Assembly: GCF_016093275.1 (NCBI RefSeq)
Contig: NZ_JAEDAK010000008.1
Coordinates: 124,001 to 188,000, forward strand
Origin: Inhella proteolytica
GTDB taxonomy: Bacteria > Pseudomonadota > Gammaproteobacteria > Burkholderiales > Burkholderiaceae_C
DNA length: 64,000 nt
Direction of reading: 5' to 3'
Shown here: in pieces, positions 54,123 to 64,000 of the stretch
Layout: each line of letters starts with the position of its first letter
Numbering within the stretch: the stretch's first letter is position 1
The notes under the pieces: generated by a model
The model's database searches: none
Told to the model about the DNA's origin: nothing
What the model saw: the letters and a program-made list of their open reading frames with translations, nothing else
Made by a program: the position numbers and the translations under genes

Positions 54123-55680
<1,558 letters not shown>

Positions 55681-55691
<11 letters not shown>

Positions 55692-56970
55692 CCGTCTGCA
55701 GCCCCTTCTGCTGGACTCTGGCTCGCTTCCTCCGGTGCCGCCTGACTGGCGATGGACCAAGTTGGAGGACGCCACGATTGCACTACCTGTAGGCCGCAAG
55801 TACGACGGGAAGACGGTTGTGCCTGGAGGCATCGTTCCGGTCATTGATCAGTCGCCATCGGGTGTGATGGGCCACCACAACGATGCGCCAGGAGTTCCAG
55901 CCTCTCTGGAAGACCCGGTTTTCACGTTTGCCAATCACACATGTGCGATGCGCTGGATGACCGGCCCCTTCTCGTGCATCCAGAACGTGTTTGTGTTCCA
56001 GGCCCGCGAAGGCCTAGACACGCGATATATCTATTACGCGGCACAGGGGCGAGTTGTGCTTGAGGAATACAAAGGGCATGCGCCTACGTTTCGCTCAATG
56101 TTCATCCCCGTACCACCACTGCCTGAGCAAACAAGAATTGCGAGGCTGCTTGCGGTACTCGACAACCGTATCACCCTCCTCCGCGAAACCAACGCCACGC
56201 TGGAAGCCATCGCCCAGGCGCTGTTCAAGTCCTGGTTCGTGGACTTCGACCCCGTGCGCGCCAAGCAGGCCGGCCGCGCCCCCGAAGGCATGGACGATGC
56301 CACCGCCGCCCTCTTCCCCGAGAGCTTCGAGGACTCGGAATTGGGGGAGGTGCCGAGGGGGTGGACGTGCTCGTCACTTGGCGCCCTCTGCACACGCGTC
56401 GAGAGCGGCGGCACTCCAAAGCGGTCCGTGCCTTCCTACTGGTCAGGTTGTGTGCCTTGGCTCACTTCGGGTGAAGTGCGCAATCCGATAGTTTTCGATA
56501 CCAAAGAAACCATCAGTGACCTTGGCGTCGCTGAGAGTTCTGCAAAGCTCTGGCCTGCTGGCACCACAGTAGTCGCGATGTACGGGGCGACTGCGGGCGA
56601 GGTGTGTCTGCTAGCCAAACCAGCGACTGCGAATCAAGCTTGCTGCGGCCTACTACCTCGGCCTGGCTTTCGTGCATTTCTGTTCTTCGCTACAAGACGC
56701 GAGCGGGAAGCGCTCGCAGCGAAGTCGTCAGGTTCAGCGCAACAGAATTTGAACAAGGGGCTCGTTGAAAGTCATCGCCTTGTGCGTCCGCCCGAAGTAA
56801 TTGCCTTTGAGTTCGAAAGCACCATTGGCCAGTTGTTGAATGGTTGGATTGCAAATGAGGAACGTGGCCAGACGCTCACCGCCCTCCGAGACACCCTCCT
56901 CCCCCGCCTGATCTCCGGCCAGCTGCGCCTGCCCGAGGCCGCCGAATTCGTTGAGGAGGCACTGGCATGA
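55681..56970 (+). CDS. hsdS: Type I restriction-modification specificity subunit
   Basis: 429 residues: target-recognition domain 1 (about 15-145), a conserved spacer helix starting '[20 protein letters not shown]' and including '[19 protein letters not shown]' (about 143-225), target-recognition domain 2 (about 230-385) and a second conserved helix ending '[19 protein letters not shown]'. The recognition domains are visibly less GC-rich than the helices, as if swapped in. Determines the bipartite DNA site. Stop overlaps the mcrB ATG. Confidence 0.95.
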
Positions 56971-59201
56971 GCAGCCCCGCCCAGCCCAGCAGCCTGGCGG
57001 ACCGCGAAACGCTCTGGACCCAGTTCCTGCAGCGTTGGCCGCTGGACAAGCTCGCGGGCATGACGCTGCGCGACTACAACCAGGCCGGTGAAGACGACCA
57101 CTTCTGCCGCTGGCTGGAAAAGCGCACCGAGACCCTGGGTTCGATCTGGGGCGGTTCGTCGCTGAAGTTCGGCATCTACTCGCGCAGCAGCTCGGCCACC
57201 AAGGAGCCCTCTGCCCAAAAGGGCGTGATGCAGGACGAGCACTACGGCTGGTACGCCAAGTACGGCCGCACGGCAGAGGAGGCCTTTGCGGCCATTCGCG
57301 CCTTGATCGTGCAGACGGCCCAGGCGGCGCGCGCCGGGCGGCTGGACGAGGTGGAGGGCATCGACCTGTGGCCCATCGTCCGCCGCAAGATCGCCTTCCT
57401 GTACCAGGACCGCGAACACCCCTGCATCCTGCCGGTCTACATGGCCCCGCTGCTGCGCCAGGTGTGGCCTGGGCCAGGGGAGCCCCCCAAAGACTCGGTG
57501 GCCCTGTACGAGGGCTTCATGAACCGCCGGGGCATGCAGCCAGTGCTGGCCTACGGAGACGCCATCTGGGCACAGGTCGAGGCAGCGCAGGCCAATGTCA
57601 CGCCCACGGACAGCGATGAGTGGGAGCAGTCTGAATTGGATGCGACTTCAACGAAAGGCACCATGCCGGCGCTAAACCAGATCCTCTACGGCCCACCAGG
57701 AACCGGCAAGACCTTTGCAACCGTTGATGCGGCCCTGGCCATCTTGGACCCGGGCCATCTGGCGCAGCACCACGCGAACCGTGCCGCTCTCAAGGCCCGC
57801 TTCGATGCGCTGATGCAGCAGCGCCGCATTCGTTTCGTGACCTTCCATCAAAGCTTCAGCTACGAGGACTTTGTCGAAGGGCTGCGGGCTCAGGTGAACG
57901 ACGAAGAGCAACTGGAGTACCAGGTAGAGCCGGGGGTGTTCAAGCAGCTCTGTGACGACGCCCGCACACCGGTCGCGGTGGGCTCAACGCCCGTTCGGTC
58001 CAATGCTCGCTTTTGGAAGATCTCGATTGATGGGACGGGCACCTCGCCGACCAGGGCCTACTGCCTTTCCCATGACGAAGCACGCATAGGCTGGGGGAAA
58101 ACGGGAGACCTTCAATTGCTCGATTCGGGCAACGAGTACTACAACTCCTTAGGCACGAGCAATCGCGGGACATTGCGGTACTTCGCTGACGAAGTGGCGG
58201 TGGGCGATGTGATGCTTTGTATTCACTCTGCCGATGCAATTGCGGCGGTCGGTGTCGTTACCGGTGAGTATCGATTTGAGGCACCCAGCCAAGTGCCCAA
58301 CGGACTAAAGGCGGACTACCAACATGTGCGACCCGTTAAGTGGCTGTACAAGGGATTGACGCTGCCGATCGGTCCGCTGAATGACGGAGCGGGCTTTGTA
58401 CAGAAGACCGTGTATCGGTTGCCCCGACTCAATTGGCCCGACTTGTTGGCTCATCTTGAAAGCCACGGATACCAGTCGGCCGATGGACAGGCACCCGCCG
58501 CAACAAGCAGTGCGTCACCTTACGTATTGCTCATTGACGAGATCAACCGCGGCAACATCTCGCGAATCTTTGGCGAGCTGATCACGCTAATCGAACCCTC
58601 CAAGCGCGCCGGAGCAAGCGAGGCTCTGGAAGTAGTACTGCCCTACTCAAAAAGACCTTTCAGCGTGCCACAAAACGTGTACCTGATCGGCACGATGAAC
58701 ACCGCAGACCGCTCCCTGACCGCCATGGACGTGGCGCTGCGCCGCCGCTTCGTGTTCAAGGCCATGCCGCCGCGCCCGGAGCTGCTGGAAGGGCTGGAGG
58801 TGGAGGGCGTGCCGGTGGACCGGCTGCTGGCCGTGATGAACCAGCGCATCGAGGCCCTGCTGGACCGCGACCATTGCCTGGGGCATGCCTACTTCATGCC
58901 GCTGCAGCAGGAACCCACGCTGGGCCGGCTGGCGGAGGTGTTCCGCAACCAGGTGCTGCCGCTGCTGCAGGAGTACTTCTTCGACGACTGGCAGCGCATC
59001 CAATGGGTGCTGAACGACCACCGCAAGCCGGCGGCGTTCCGTTTCGTCAGCGGGCAGGCGGTGGATGTGGAGGCGCTGTTTGGCAGCGATGTGAACGTGG
59101 CCCGCAGCCCCACGGCCTGGAGCGTCAATGCCGCCGCCTTCGGGCATGCGGAGAGCTATCTGGGGGTGATCGACCACGCCGGGGTCTTGGACGCGGAATG
59201 A
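56967..59201 (+). CDS. mcrB: McrB-like AAA+ GTPase with an inserted reader-like domain
   Basis: 744 residues. N-terminal domain of McrB relatives (1-200), Walker A 'GPPGTGKT' (242-249), then 'FVTFHQSFSYEDFVEGL' and a conserved segment to about residue 330. Walker B 'LLIDEINRGN' (Asp524-Glu525) and sensor 'IGTMNTADRSL' follow. The gap between Walker A and B is about 275 residues, against about 75 in E. coli McrB. The insert (about 340-505) has 'GDVMLCIHSADAIAAVGVV' and 'YQHVRPVKWL', resembling EVE/PUA-like modified-base readers. Motor of a modification-dependent restriction system. Confidence 0.92.
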   Translation: MSSPAQPSSLADRETLWTQFLQRWPLDKLAGMTLRDYNQAGEDDHFCRWLEKRTETLGSIWGGSSLKFGIYSRSSSATKEPSAQKGVMQDEHYGWYAKYGRTAEEAFAAIRALIVQTAQAARAGRLDEVEGIDLWPIVRRKIAFLYQDREHPCILPVYMAPLLRQVWPGPGEPPKDSVALYEGFMNRRGMQPVLAYGDAIWAQVEAAQANVTPTDSDEWEQSELDATSTKGTMPALNQILYGPPGTGKTFATVDAALAILDPGHLAQHHANRAALKARFDALMQQRRIRFVTFHQSFSYEDFVEGLRAQVNDEEQLEYQVEPGVFKQLCDDARTPVAVGSTPVRSNARFWKISIDGTGTSPTRAYCLSHDEARIGWGKTGDLQLLDSGNEYYNSLGTSNRGTLRYFADEVAVGDVMLCIHSADAIAAVGVVTGEYRFEAPSQVPNGLKADYQHVRPVKWLYKGLTLPIGPLNDGAGFVQKTVYRLPRLNWPDLLAHLESHGYQSADGQAPAATSSASPYVLLIDEINRGNISRIFGELITLIEPSKRAGASEALEVVLPYSKRPFSVPQNVYLIGTMNTADRSLTAMDVALRRRFVFKAMPPRPELLEGLEVEGVPVDRLLAVMNQRIEALLDRDHCLGHAYFMPLQQEPTLGRLAEVFRNQVLPLLQEYFFDDWQRIQWVLNDHRKPAAFRFVSGQAVDVEALFGSDVNVARSPTAWSVNAAAFGHAESYLGVIDHAGVLDAE

Positions 59202-60493
59202 CGCCGACCCGCCGCTGCATCAGCGTTCGCGAACACGGATGGCTCAGCACCGAGCCAGTGCGCGCGACGCTGGACTGCGCGCAGGTGAGCGAGTCGGCCT
59301 TCGAGTACCTGTGCCGCCTGAGCGAGCAGGCGTCGCGCGGGGGCGCGCGGCTGGTGCAGATCGAGGGCCAGCGGCGCCTGAAGCTGGACAACTTTGTGGG
59401 CGTGGTGCAAACGCCCTGCGGCACGGTGCTGGAGATCTTGCCCAAGCACCATGCCGAAGCCGGCAGCCTGGCCGAGGCCCGCGCGCTGCTGCGCAAGCTG
59501 CTGGAGGCGGTGCTGGACTTGCCGGCCCGCGGCGTGGGCGCGGCGGCGCTGCAGCTGTTCGAGGCGCCGCTGTCCGAATGGGTGCTGGGCCGCTTCCTGC
59601 GCGAGCTGGACACCCTGCTGGGCCGGGGCTTGCGGTTCGACTACCAACGGGTTGAGGAAGAGCTGCCCTTCATGCGCGGCCAGTTGGACCTGAACCAGCA
59701 GTTGCGCCAGCCGCCCGGGCGGCAGCATCGCTTTCATGTGCGGCACGAGGTCTACCTGCCGGACCGGCCCGAGAACCGGTTGTTGAAGCGCGCGCTGGAG
59801 CGGGCCCGCACCAGCACACAGGACCCGGAGAACTGGCGCCTGGCCCAGGAGCTGAGCAGCCGCATGCTGGAGATCCCCCCGAGCCGGCAGCTGAAGCAGG
59901 ACTTCCGCGCCTGGGGCACGGACCGGCTGCTGGCGCATTACCGGCCCGTGCGCCCCTGGTGCGAACTGATCCTGGGCGAGCACATGCCCCTGGCCCTGGC
60001 GGGCGACTTCGAGGGCCTGAGCATGCTGTTCCCGATGGAGAAGCTGTTCGAACGCTATGTGGCCCGGTGGCTGCAGCGGCGCCTGGTCGCCGACGTGACC
60101 CTGCGTACGCCGGCCCGGTTCAAGTCCTTGTGCACGCAACAGGATCAGCCGATCTTTCAGCTGGAGCCGGATCTCTTCATCAGCCGGGGCGGTGAGCACT
60201 GGGTGCTGGACACCAAGTGGAAGCTGCTGGACGGCCAGGACCGGGCCGCCAAGTACGGGCTCAGCCAGGCGGACTTTTATCAGCTCTACGCCTATGGGCA
60301 GAAGTACCTGGGCGGTGCGGGGCGCATGGCGTTGATCTACCCCCGTACCGAGTCCTTCCGCACCCCTCTGGCCCCGTTCGAGTTCAATGCCGGCTTGCGG
60401 CTGGAGGTGCTGCCCTTCGACCTGGACAGGGATGAACTGGTGGGGGATGAGCGAATGGGCCTGCCGTATCGGGCCGCCAGGCTGGCAGCCTGA
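59198..60493 (+). CDS. mcrC: McrC nuclease subunit of McrBC-type restriction system
   Basis: 431 residues. The N-terminal McrB-binding part has '[18 protein letters not shown]' (near residue 66). The C-terminal PD-(D/E)xK nuclease is seen as '[21 protein letters not shown]' (split: Asp near 323, D-x-K near 335). Cleaves DNA when activated by McrB translocation. ATG overlaps the mcrB stop. Confidence 0.93.
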   Translation: MTPTRRCISVREHGWLSTEPVRATLDCAQVSESAFEYLCRLSEQASRGGARLVQIEGQRRLKLDNFVGVVQTPCGTVLEILPKHHAEAGSLAEARALLRKLLEAVLDLPARGVGAAALQLFEAPLSEWVLGRFLRELDTLLGRGLRFDYQRVEEELPFMRGQLDLNQQLRQPPGRQHRFHVRHEVYLPDRPENRLLKRALERARTSTQDPENWRLAQELSSRMLEIPPSRQLKQDFRAWGTDRLLAHYRPVRPWCELILGEHMPLALAGDFEGLSMLFPMEKLFERYVARWLQRRLVADVTLRTPARFKSLCTQQDQPIFQLEPDLFISRGGEHWVLDTKWKLLDGQDRAAKYGLSQADFYQLYAYGQKYLGGAGRMALIYPRTESFRTPLAPFEFNAGLRLEVLPFDLDRDELVGDERMGLPYRAARLAA

Positions 60494-60528
60494 GCCGCAC
60501 CAGGCCACACACAAAAGCTGGGAATGGG

Positions 60529-63500
60529 ATGACCGAAGACCAACTCGAACAAGAAGCCCTGGGCTGGCTGGCCGAGCTGGGCTGGCAGCACCACCCCGGC
60601 CAGACCATTGCCCCGGACAGCGCGAGCCCCCAGCGCAGCGACTTCCGCCAGGTGTTGCTGCGCGAGCGCCTGGCCGCGGCCCTGGCCCGCCTGAACCCAC
60701 AGCTGCCAGCCAGCGCGCGCGAGGACGCCTTGCAGCAGGTGTTGAACCTGGGGCTGCCCTCGCAGCTGGCGGCCAACCGCGCTTTTCACAAGCTGCTGGT
60801 GAACGGTGTTCCAGTGCAACTGCAGCGGGATGGCGAGACGCGCGGCGACTTCGCGCGCCTGATCGACTGGCAGGACGCGGGCGCCAACGAGTGGTGGGCG
60901 GTAAACCAGTTCACGCTGAAGGGCGCGCACCACACTCGCCGGCCCGATGTGGTGCTGTTCATCAACGGCCTGCCGCTGGTGATGCTGGAGCTGAAGAACC
61001 CGGCGGACGAGCAGGCCGACATCTGGAAGGCCTTCGAGCAGCTGCAGACCTACAAGGCGCAGATCCCCGACGTCTTCCAGTACAACGAGCTGCTGGTGAT
61101 TGCCGACGGCAGCGAAGCGCGCGTGGGCTCGCTCTCCAGCAATGCCGAACGGTTTCTGCAGTGGCGCACCATCGACGGCGTGCAGCTGGACCCGCTGGGC
61201 GAGTTCAACGAGCTGGAGACCCTGGTGCGCGGCCTGCTGGAGCCTGCGCGCCTGCTGGCCTACCTGCGCCACTTCGTACTCTTCGAGGACGACGGCCAGC
61301 TGGTGAAGAAGATCGCCGGATACCACCAGTTCCATGCGGTGCAGGCGGCCATCGAGCAGGTGGTCGCCGCCTCCCGGCCCAGCAGCGCGGCGGCGCAGCG
61401 TGGCAAGGGCGGTGTGGTGTGGCACACCCAGGGCAGCGGCAAGAGCATCACCATGACCTGCTTCGCCGCCCGGGTGATGCAGGAGCCGGCGATGCAGAAC
61501 CCGACGCTGGTGGTGATCACCGACCGCAACGACCTCGACGGCCAGCTGTTCGGCGTGTTCAGCCTCTCGCAAGACCTGCTGCGCGAGCAGCCGGTGCAGG
61601 CCACCACGCGCCAGGAGCTGCGCGCGCTGCTGAGCAATCGCCCCTCGGGCGGCATCGTGTTCGCGACGATCCAGAAGTTCATGCCCGGCGAGGACGAGGA
61701 CCTTTTCCCTTGCCTTTCGGACCGCCACAACATCGTGGTGATTACGGACGAGGCCCACCGCACGCAGTACGGCTTTGAGGCCAAGCTGAAGACGGTGAAG
61801 GCCAAGCCGCTGCGCACGAGCGATGGGCCCCTGCTACCCACTGATGCACCCGAGGCCCATTTCGAGCCCCCTGCCTTCCAAACCAAGTACCAGGTGGGCT
61901 ACGCCCAGCACCTGCGCGATGCCCTTCCCAATGCCACGTTTGTGGCCTTCACGGGCACGCCGGTGTCGGCCGCCGACCGCGACACCCGGGCGGTGTTCGG
62001 GGAGTACATCCATGTCTACGACATGCAGCAGGCCAAGGAGGATGGCGCCACGGTCGCCATCTACTACGAGAGCCGGCTGGCCAAGCTGAAGCTACGCGAC
62101 GAGGAGCTGCCCGTCATCGACGCCGAGGTGGACGAACTGGCCGAGGACGAGGAAGAGAGCACCCAGGCGCGGCTCAAGAGCCGCTGGGCGGCGCTGGAGA
62201 AGGTGGTGGGCGCCGAACCCCGCGTGGCGAGCGTGGCGGCGGACCTGGTGGCGCACTTCGAAGCCCGGGAGGCTGCACAGCCCGGCAAGGCCATGGTGGT
62301 GACCATGAGCCGCGAAATCTGCGTGCACCTCTACAACGAGATCGTGAAGCTGCGCCCCGCTTGGCATGACGAAGACCCCGAGAAGGGGGCCATCAAGGTG
62401 GTGATGACGGGTTCGGCCAGCGACAAGGCCCTGCTGCGCCCGCACCTGTACGGCGGCCCGGTCAAGAAGCGGCTGGAAAAGCGGTTCAAAGATCCGGACG
62501 ACCCGCTGAAGCTGGTGATCGTGCGCGACATGTGGCTGACCGGCTTCGATGCCCCCTGCGTGCACACGATGTACGTGGACAAGCCCATGAAGGGCCACAA
62601 CCTGATGCAGGCCATCGCCCGTGTGAACCGCGTCTTCAAGGACAAGCAGGGCGGCCTGGTGGTGGACTACATCGGCATCGGCAATGAGCTGAAGGCCGCA
62701 ATGAAGGAGTACACCGCGAGCCAGGGTCGCGGCCGGCCCACGGTGGACGCGCACGAGGCCTATGCGCTGCTGGCCGAGAAGCTGGACGTGCTGCGTGCGC
62801 TGCTGCACGGCTTTGACTGGTCGGGCTTCCTGACCGGGGGCCACAAGACCCTGGCCGGTGCGGCCAACCATGTGCTGGGCTTGCCGTTGGAGGCCGGCCT
62901 GAGCGGCAAGAAGCGGTTTGCCGATGCGGCGCTGGCCATGAGCAAGGCGTTCTCGCTGTGCTGCACGCTGGACGAGGCCAAGGCGGTGCGCGAGGAAGTC
63001 GCCTTCCTGCAGGCGGTGAAGGTCATCCTCACCAAGCGGGATCTGTCGGCCCAGAAGCAGGCGGACGAGCAGCGCGATCACGCCATCCGCCGCATCATCA
63101 GCCAGGCCGTGGTGTCTGAAGCCGTGGTGGACATCTTCGACGCCGTAGGCCTGGAGAAGCCCAACATCGGCCTGCTGGACGACGAGTTCCTGGCCCAAGT
63201 GCAGAACCTGCCGGAGCGCAACCTGGCGGTGGAGCTGCTGGAGCGCCTGCTGGAGGGCGAGATCAAGTCCAAGTTCGCCACCCACATCGTGCAGCAGCGG
63301 CGCTTTTCAGAGCTGCTCGGCGATGTGGTGACGCGTTACCAGAACCGCTCCATCGAGACCGCCCAGGTGATGGAAGAGCTGGTCGAGATGGCCAAGAAGT
63401 TCCGCGCCGCCGCCCAGCGGGGCGAGCAACTGGGCCTGAGCGAGGACGAGGTGCGCTTCTACGACGCCCTGGCCACCAACGAGTCGGCCGTGCGCGAACT

Positions 63501-63717
63501 CAGCGACGAGACGCTGAAGAAGATCGCCCACGAGCTGACCGAGAACCTGCGCAAGAACATCAGCGTGGACTGGTCACAGCGCGAGAGCGTGCGGGCCAGC
63601 TTGCGGCTGATGGTCAAGCGCATCCTGCGGAAGTACAAGTACCCGCCGGATCAGCAGGATGCCGCCGTGGAGCTGGTGCTGAGCCAGGCGGAGACGTTGG
63701 GAGAGAGTTGGGGGTGA
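60529..63717 (+). CDS. hsdR: Type I restriction endonuclease subunit
   Basis: 1062 residues, the usual size. N-terminal PD-(D/E)xK nuclease '[20 protein letters not shown]' (near residue 142), SF2 helicase Walker A '[18 protein letters not shown]' (near 300), '[11 protein letters not shown]' (near 405), motif III 'VAFTGTPV' and motif VI '[10 protein letters not shown]' (near 697). A helical C-terminal domain binds HsdM-HsdS. Separated from mcrC by 35 bases; last gene of the five-gene unit. Confidence 0.96.
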   Translation: MTEDQLEQEALGWLAELGWQHHPGQTIAPDSASPQRSDFRQVLLRERLAAALARLNPQLPASAREDALQQVLNLGLPSQLAANRAFHKLLVNGVPVQLQRDGETRGDFARLIDWQDAGANEWWAVNQFTLKGAHHTRRPDVVLFINGLPLVMLELKNPADEQADIWKAFEQLQTYKAQIPDVFQYNELLVIADGSEARVGSLSSNAERFLQWRTIDGVQLDPLGEFNELETLVRGLLEPARLLAYLRHFVLFEDDGQLVKKIAGYHQFHAVQAAIEQVVAASRPSSAAAQRGKGGVVWHTQGSGKSITMTCFAARVMQEPAMQNPTLVVITDRNDLDGQLFGVFSLSQDLLREQPVQATTRQELRALLSNRPSGGIVFATIQKFMPGEDEDLFPCLSDRHNIVVITDEAHRTQYGFEAKLKTVKAKPLRTSDGPLLPTDAPEAHFEPPAFQTKYQVGYAQHLRDALPNATFVAFTGTPVSAADRDTRAVFGEYIHVYDMQQAKEDGATVAIYYESRLAKLKLRDEELPVIDAEVDELAEDEEESTQARLKSRWAALEKVVGAEPRVASVAADLVAHFEAREAAQPGKAMVVTMSREICVHLYNEIVKLRPAWHDEDPEKGAIKVVMTGSASDKALLRPHLYGGPVKKRLEKRFKDPDDPLKLVIVRDMWLTGFDAPCVHTMYVDKPMKGHNLMQAIARVNRVFKDKQGGLVVDYIGIGNELKAAMKEYTASQGRGRPTVDAHEAYALLAEKLDVLRALLHGFDWSGFLTGGHKTLAGAANHVLGLPLEAGLSGKKRFADAALAMSKAFSLCCTLDEAKAVREEVAFLQAVKVILTKRDLSAQKQADEQRDHAIRRIISQAVVSEAVVDIFDAVGLEKPNIGLLDDEFLAQVQNLPERNLAVELLERLLEGEIKSKFATHIVQQRRFSELLGDVVTRYQNRSIETAQVMEELVEMAKKFRAAAQRGEQLGLSEDEVRFYDALATNESAVRELSDETLKKIAHELTENLRKNISVDWSQRESVRASLRLMVKRILRKYKYPPDQQDAAVELVLSQAETLGESWG

Positions 63718-63808
63718 GGCACCCACATGCGCGAAACCCTCAAGCCAGCCGTGAGTAGTAGTCACCGAGCGATCACGGCTGGTCACCAAGAGACCTTAGA
63801 AAGCGAAA

Positions 63809-63834
63809 AGCCCGGCTCCTTTCGGAACCGGGCT
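63809..63834. terminator. Bidirectional terminator after hsdR
   Basis: 11-bp stem agcccggctcc / ggaaccgggct with one mismatch and loop tttc; T-rich sequence on both sides. About 90 bases after the hsdR stop. Confidence 0.75.
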
Positions 63835-63848
63835 TCTGCTTTTCTCTA

Positions 63849-63886
63849 TGGTCGGGGTGGCGGGATTCGAACTCGCTACCCCTTGC
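63849..63886 (-). other. tRNA-Pro-like 3' fragment (attachment-site remnant)
   Basis: On the minus strand the sequence GCAAGGGGTAGCGAG, then TTCGAATCCCGCC and ACCCCGACCA, resembles the 3' part of a betaproteobacterial tRNA-Pro: T-loop, T-stem, acceptor and CCA. The T-stem has one mismatch, and no D- or anticodon arm follows on the right. It looks like the displaced tRNA end left at the far side of an integrated element. Confidence 0.6.
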
Positions 63887-63925
63887 ACCCCATTCAATAC
63901 AACATTGATTTTTATGGGGCCGATT

Positions 63926-63995
63926 CGGTCCTATGCGCCAAGCATATCCATTACAAATCAATGCCTTATCGATTCATCGGCTCCACATAGGACCG
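63926..63995. repeat. Spaced 10-bp inverted repeat in low-GC DNA
   Basis: cggtcctatg (63926-63935) and its exact reverse complement cataggaccg (63986-63995), 50 bases apart, in DNA much richer in A+T than the rest of the window. It follows the tRNA-like fragment, so it may be part of an integrase-binding region. The element itself lies beyond the window. Confidence 0.5.
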
Positions 63996-64000
63996 CGTGA

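Noticed and set aside
63849-63925. Complete tRNA-Pro gene
   Set aside because: Only the T-arm and acceptor 3' side are present; no D-arm, anticodon arm or 5' acceptor strand can be folded, and the T-stem has a mismatch.
63727-63990. 87-codon plus-strand frame at the right edge
   Set aside because: It runs through the terminator hairpin and the tRNA-like fragment; no family features.

Overview
This is a GC-rich (about two-thirds G+C) bacterial chromosome segment whose gene content and order point to a betaproteobacterium of the order Burkholderiales (Rubrivivax/Roseateles-like at a guess). The clues are tig-clpP-clpX-lon, ilvBHC, nadE-glnB, ppa beside a proton-pumping pyrophosphatase, a sigma factor-DUF3619-DUF3106-RDD operon, and linked urea transport and urease genes. 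The assignment is inference from family knowledge; no rRNA is present.

Layout. 1-2076: the 5' end of a secreted subtilisin-like protease and an unrecognised membrane-anchored protein. 2092-6575 (minus): etfB-etfA, acyl-CoA dehydrogenase and nitronate monooxygenase, behind a long palindromic operator shared with murI. 7511-8039: five tRNAs (Leu, three identical Gly, Cys). 8145-14146 (minus): tRNA-Leu, trigger factor, ClpP, ClpX and Lon. 14234-18503 (minus): RND efflux pump and adaptor. 18608-22344: hpnC-hpnD-hpnE squalene synthesis and an IclR regulator. 22377-26303: pbpG flanked by two inverted copies of a two-hairpin element, then leuA with a candidate leucine attenuator, then pssA. 26347-37555: urtABCDE (minus) and ureAJBCEFGD (plus) diverging from an intergenic region with two face-to-face sigma-54-type promoters and an NtrC-like site. 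37661-41147 (minus): ilvB-ilvH-ilvC, with a small upstream ORF and a duplicated remnant of the ilvC 3' end. 41330-43492: sigma factor operon. 43493-46147 (minus): glnB, nadE, ppa. 46335-53164: pyrophosphatase, J-domain-like protein, COG3146-like protein and a large cadherin-like-domain protein. 53336-63717: NYN-domain protein, then hsdM-hsdS-mcrB-mcrC-hsdR. 63849-64000: a tRNA-Pro-like 3' fragment in low-GC DNA, probably the edge of an integrated element lying beyond the window.

How genes work together. The urt transporter imports urea, UreJ probably supplies nickel, UreEFGD mature the enzyme and UreABC release ammonia. The sigma-54/NtrC signature fits nitrogen limitation signalled through PII, whose gene (glnB) is also in the window. 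IlvBHC and LeuA cover steps of branched-chain amino-acid synthesis. HpnCDE convert farnesyl diphosphate to squalene. Pyrophosphatases Ppa and HppA are transcribed divergently.

The most notable region is the right end: a type I restriction-modification operon with an McrBC-type restriction pair nested between hsdS and hsdR. The recognition modules of both systems (HsdS target domains and a domain inserted into the McrB ATPase) are visibly lower in GC than the surrounding conserved parts, suggesting module exchange. The other subtle signals are the paired hairpin elements around pbpG, the ilvC tail remnant carrying a two-base synonymous difference, and the divergent sigma-54 promoters.
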